A stretch of DNA of 7,613 nt from Phenylobacterium sp. (GTDB taxonomy: Bacteria; Pseudomonadota; Alphaproteobacteria; Caulobacterales; Caulobacteraceae). Positions 5,878-7,613 of the stretch are shown piece after piece. A program made the position numbers and the translations under genes. The stretch spans positions 1 through 7,613 of the forward strand of contig JAQVDF010000076.1 of assembly GCA_028698405.1 (NCBI GenBank), given 5' to 3'. Positions within the stretch are counted from its first letter, which is position 1. Each line of letters opens with the position of its first letter. Below the pieces are notes generated by a model. It saw nothing but the letters and a program-made list of their open reading frames with translations. It made no database searches and had not been told where the DNA came from.

Positions 5878-6483
5878 GTGAAAGGTCGCCCGCTGGTCAT
5901 CGTCGACGTCGACGAGGTGCTGGGCCTTTTCATCGAAGGATTCGAGCGGTTCGTGACCGGTCGGGGATTCGAGTTCCGCCTCGACCGGTTCGCCCTGTTC
6001 CAGAACATCTTCCGCCCCGGCGAGACCGAGCACCTGCCCGTCGCCGAGGGCCGGCGGCTGTTCGACGACTTCTTCGGCACGGCCTGCGGCGAGCTCACGC
6101 CCGCGCCCGGCGGGGCCGAAGCGCTGCGCGGGCTCTCGGCCAGGGCCCAGGTGGTGATCTTCACCAACGCGCCGGCCCAGGCGCGGATGCTGCGCGCCCA
6201 ATGGCTGGCCCGGCACGGCCTGGACTATCCGCTGTTGCTGGGCTCCGGACCCAAGGGGCCGGCGGCCAGGTCGCTGGTCCGGCGGGCCGATGCGCCCGCC
6301 GCCTTCGTCGACGACCTGCTGCCCAACCTGGATTCGGTGGCCGAAAGCGCGCCGCACGTGGCCACCTTCCAGCACGTGGCCGACCCGCGCCTGCGGCCGC
6401 TCGCGCCTGCCGCGCCCGAGCGCCACCCGCGGATCGACGACTGGGCCGAGCTCGCGACGGCGATCGAGCAGGCGATCTCCTAG
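5878..6483 (+). CDS. HAD-superfamily hydrolase, probable phosphatase
   Basis: This 201-residue protein (from GTG 5878) has the four haloacid-dehalogenase motifs. Motif I is VDVDEV with nucleophile D10 and acid/base D12, motif II is VVIFTN with T96, motif III is probably K126 in GPKGP, and motif IV is FVDDLLPN with D145/D146. A small helical cap lies at about 15-85. Members hydrolyse phosphate esters, and the substrate cannot be told from sequence. There is no signal peptide, so it is cytosolic. It is transcribed divergently from divK and ends 6 bases from the convergent GST stop. The GTG start has no ribosome site; an in-frame ATC at 5827 has a good one and would lengthen the protein to 218 residues. 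No standard ATG, GTG or TTG exists between the upstream stop at 5785-5787 and 5878. The family is sure, the start is not. Confidence 0.85.
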   Translation: MKGRPLVIVDVDEVLGLFIEGFERFVTGRGFEFRLDRFALFQNIFRPGETEHLPVAEGRRLFDDFFGTACGELTPAPGGAEALRGLSARAQVVIFTNAPAQARMLRAQWLARHGLDYPLLLGSGPKGPAARSLVRRADAPAAFVDDLLPNLDSVAESAPHVATFQHVADPRLRPLAPAAPERHPRIDDWAELATAIEQAIS

Positions 6484-6489
6484 GGCTCG

Positions 6490-7089
6490 CTAGGGAACTG
6501 CCGCAGCGCGCTGAAAGGCCGGCCGCGCGGTCAGCCGCTGGGCATAGGCCTTGATGGCGTCGGAGACGTCGCCGAGCATCAGCATGTCCGCCAGGCTCAG
6601 GGCGTAGCCGACCGAAATGTCGGCCAGGGTGAACTGGTCGCCCACCATGTAGTCGCCGCGCTCGAGCTGCCGCTCCACCAGCGACAGCCGCCGGTGGAAG
6701 CTGCGGGTGATGATGTTGGCGGTGAAGTTTTCCTTCTGGTCCTCGGGCGCCAGCAGCTTGGTGCCGACCATGGCGTTCAGCGGCGCGGCCAGGCTCGCCT
6801 CGCCGAACAGCATGAACTGCAGGTAGTCCGAGTAGCGGGGATCGCTCGGCTCGATGGCGAGCGGCGTCGGGCCATGCTTGCTGGCCAGATACATCATGAT
6901 GGCCACCGACTCGGTCATCACCACGTCGCCGTCGACCATCGCCGGCAGAGTGCCGGCCGGGTTGGCCGCAAGGAAGTCCTCGTCGGGCCGGGCGAACGAG
7001 GCGGAGACGGTCTCGTAGGGCGCGCCCAGTTCCTCGGCGGCCCACAGGACACGCAGAGAACGGCTGCGCGGCGCGTGGTAGATCTTCAT
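6490..7089 (-). CDS. Glutathione S-transferase family protein
   Basis: This is a cytosolic GST-fold protein of 199 residues. The thioredoxin-like N-terminal domain (1-75) has the likely catalytic Ser region PRSRSLRV (S9/S11), cis-Pro 49 in GTLPAMVDG, and the glutathione-contacting TES at 59-61. The all-helical C-terminal domain carries the conserved N-capping segment DQFTLADIS. Such proteins conjugate or reduce electrophiles with glutathione; the substrate here is unknown. Two ATGs lie close together: GGAG ends 6 bases before the ATG at 7089 but directly abuts the one at 7095, so 7089 is preferred (7095 would add Met-Ser). The gene is convergent with the HAD gene (6-base gap) and divergent from the sugar kinase. 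Nothing suggests transfer or damage. Confidence 0.9.
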   Translation of the reverse strand: MKIYHAPRSRSLRVLWAAEELGAPYETVSASFARPDEDFLAANPAGTLPAMVDGDVVMTESVAIMMYLASKHGPTPLAIEPSDPRYSDYLQFMLFGEASLAAPLNAMVGTKLLAPEDQKENFTANIITRSFHRRLSLVERQLERGDYMVGDQFTLADISVGYALSLADMLMLGDVSDAIKAYAQRLTARPAFQRAAAVP

Positions 7090-7152
7090 CGACATCTCCC
7101 TTGGGGGCCCCTCCTTTATCCGCCCGGGCGGCCGATGAGAACCGCAAAAAGC

Positions 7153-7164
7153 GCACGATCGTGC
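7153..7164. promoter_or_regulatory. 12-base perfect palindrome, possible operator
   Basis: GCACGATCGTGC is a perfect palindrome in the divergent region between the GST and sugar-kinase genes, just upstream of the candidate -35 of the latter. The symmetry suggests a dimeric regulator site. A second perfect 12-base palindrome, CCGCCCGGGCGG (7120-7131), lies nearer the GST gene but is all G/C and less telling. Confidence 0.4.
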
Positions 7165-7167
7165 ACC

Positions 7168-7198
7168 TTGTCGCGTTCATAAGACGTTCTGCTAGGCT
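7168..7198 (+). promoter_or_regulatory. Putative promoter of the ROK kinase gene, leaderless
   Basis: GCTAGGCT at 7191-7198 resembles the Caulobacter -10 consensus and shares TTCTGCTAGRCT with the ogt promoter. Six bases after TAGGCT the predicted start point falls on the A of the ATG at 7205, and no ribosome site is present. TTGTCG (7168-7173) is a possible -35, but its spacing (19 bases to TAGGCT) is long. Confidence 0.5.
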
Positions 7199-7204
7199 CC
7201 CGAC

Positions 7205-7613
7205 ATGATCCGCTTCGGAGTCGATTTCGGCGGAACGAAGATCGAGGCGGCGGCGCTCGACGCCGACGGCCGCTTCGTGGCGCGCGTGCGCGGCCCCTCG
7301 CCCAGGCGCTACGGCGAAGGCCTGGAGGCGGTGGCCGCCCTCCTCGCCGAAGCCGAGCGTCAGGCGGGCGTGAAGGCCGCGCGGGTCGGCGTCGGCACGC
7401 CCGGCTCCCCCTCTCCGCGCGACGGACTGATCCGCAACGCCAACTCCATCCAGCTCAATGGCCAGCCCTTTCAGGCCGACCTGAAGCGGGTGCTCGGCCG
7501 GCCGGTGCGGCTGGCCAACGACGCGAACTGCCTGGCCCTTTCCGAGGCGACCGACGGCGCCGGCCGCGGCGCGCGGGTGGTCTTCGCCGCCATCCTCGGC
7601 ACCGGCTGCGGCG
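7205..7613 (+). CDS. mak: ROK-family sugar kinase, fructokinase Mak-like, 3'-truncated
   Basis: ROK kinases phosphorylate free sugars with ATP in the cytoplasm; the closest family I recognise is E. coli fructokinase Mak, which makes fructose 6-phosphate. The window holds 136 codons plus one base. The ATP phosphate-binding motif is GVDFGGTKIE at 5-14. The sugar-binding stretch GTPGSPSPRDG followed by NANSIQLNGQPF covers 64-89. The catalytic base is D106 in LANDANCLALSEA, followed by the second glycine-rich ATP motif ILGTGCG at 130-136, where the window ends. The zinc site and C-terminal half lie outside. The gene probably starts leaderless at this ATG below a GCTAGGCT element. Glucokinase or N-acetylglucosamine kinase remain possible, but the NANS-LNGQPF and NDANCLA-SEA segments favour Mak. 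Confidence 0.88.
   Translation, partial: MIRFGVDFGGTKIEAAALDADGRFVARVRGPSPRRYGEGLEAVAALLAEAERQAGVKAARVGVGTPGSPSPRDGLIRNANSIQLNGQPFQADLKRVLGRPVRLANDANCLALSEATDGAGRGARVVFAAILGTGCG

Noticed and set aside
6161..7180. Minus-strand frame of 339 codons spanning GST and part of the HAD gene
   Set aside because: It overlaps the true GST frame in another phase and runs antisense into the HAD gene; composition is Arg/Ala/Gly-rich and featureless.
1..7613. CRISPR array, prophage, insertion sequence or a new defence system
   Set aside because: There are no regularly spaced repeats, transposase or integrase motifs, or toxin-antitoxin pairs. Gene content and composition are uniform and chromosomal.

Overview
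The window is very GC-rich (about 70% by eye) and carries an adjacent divK-pleD pair next to rpmG. DivK and PleD keep the residue numbering of the Caulobacter crescentus proteins (phospho-acceptor D53 in both; I-site R359/D362 and GGEEF 368-372 in PleD). Together with GCTAG-type -10 elements, apparent leaderless starts and a CtrA-like box, this points to an alphaproteobacterium of the Caulobacteraceae (Caulobacter, Phenylobacterium or a close relative). The genus cannot be fixed from the sequence alone.

Layout, left to right: (1) the 3' part of rnr (RNase R), entering from the left edge; (2) a Nudix hydrolase with a long insertion inside the Nudix box, same strand; (3) a methylated-DNA-cysteine methyltransferase on the minus strand, whose stop codon shares the palindrome CTAG with the Nudix stop; (4) a divergent promoter region and rpmG (ribosomal protein L33) with a strong intrinsic terminator; (5) a 185-base gap to pleD containing a 107-base element closed by perfect 13-base inverted arms; (6) the minus-strand operon divK-pleD, with a TTAA-N7-TTAG CtrA-type box upstream of divK; (7) a divergent HAD-like hydrolase whose start codon is ambiguous (GTG without a ribosome site, or ATC with a good one); (8) a GST-family protein, convergent with it; (9) a palindrome-bearing divergent region and the 5' part of a ROK sugar kinase most like fructokinase Mak, cut by the right edge.

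Functionally the core is cell-cycle signalling. In Caulobacter the kinases DivJ and PleC set the phosphorylation of DivK and PleD. DivK~P acts through DivL and CckA to switch off CtrA, and PleD~P makes cyclic di-GMP at the differentiating pole. A CtrA box in front of divK would close a feedback loop. The flanking genes (RNA decay, ribosome, alkylation repair, Nudix, GST, HAD, sugar kinase) are housekeeping or metabolic and do not form an obvious joint pathway.

I see no mobile gene, CRISPR array, tRNA or rRNA, and no new multi-gene system. The points worth a second look are regulatory or small-scale: matched leaderless-type promoters, the CtrA box, the possible AUC start, the 107-base inverted-repeat element, and a Tyr-to-Cys change in the RNase II family signature.
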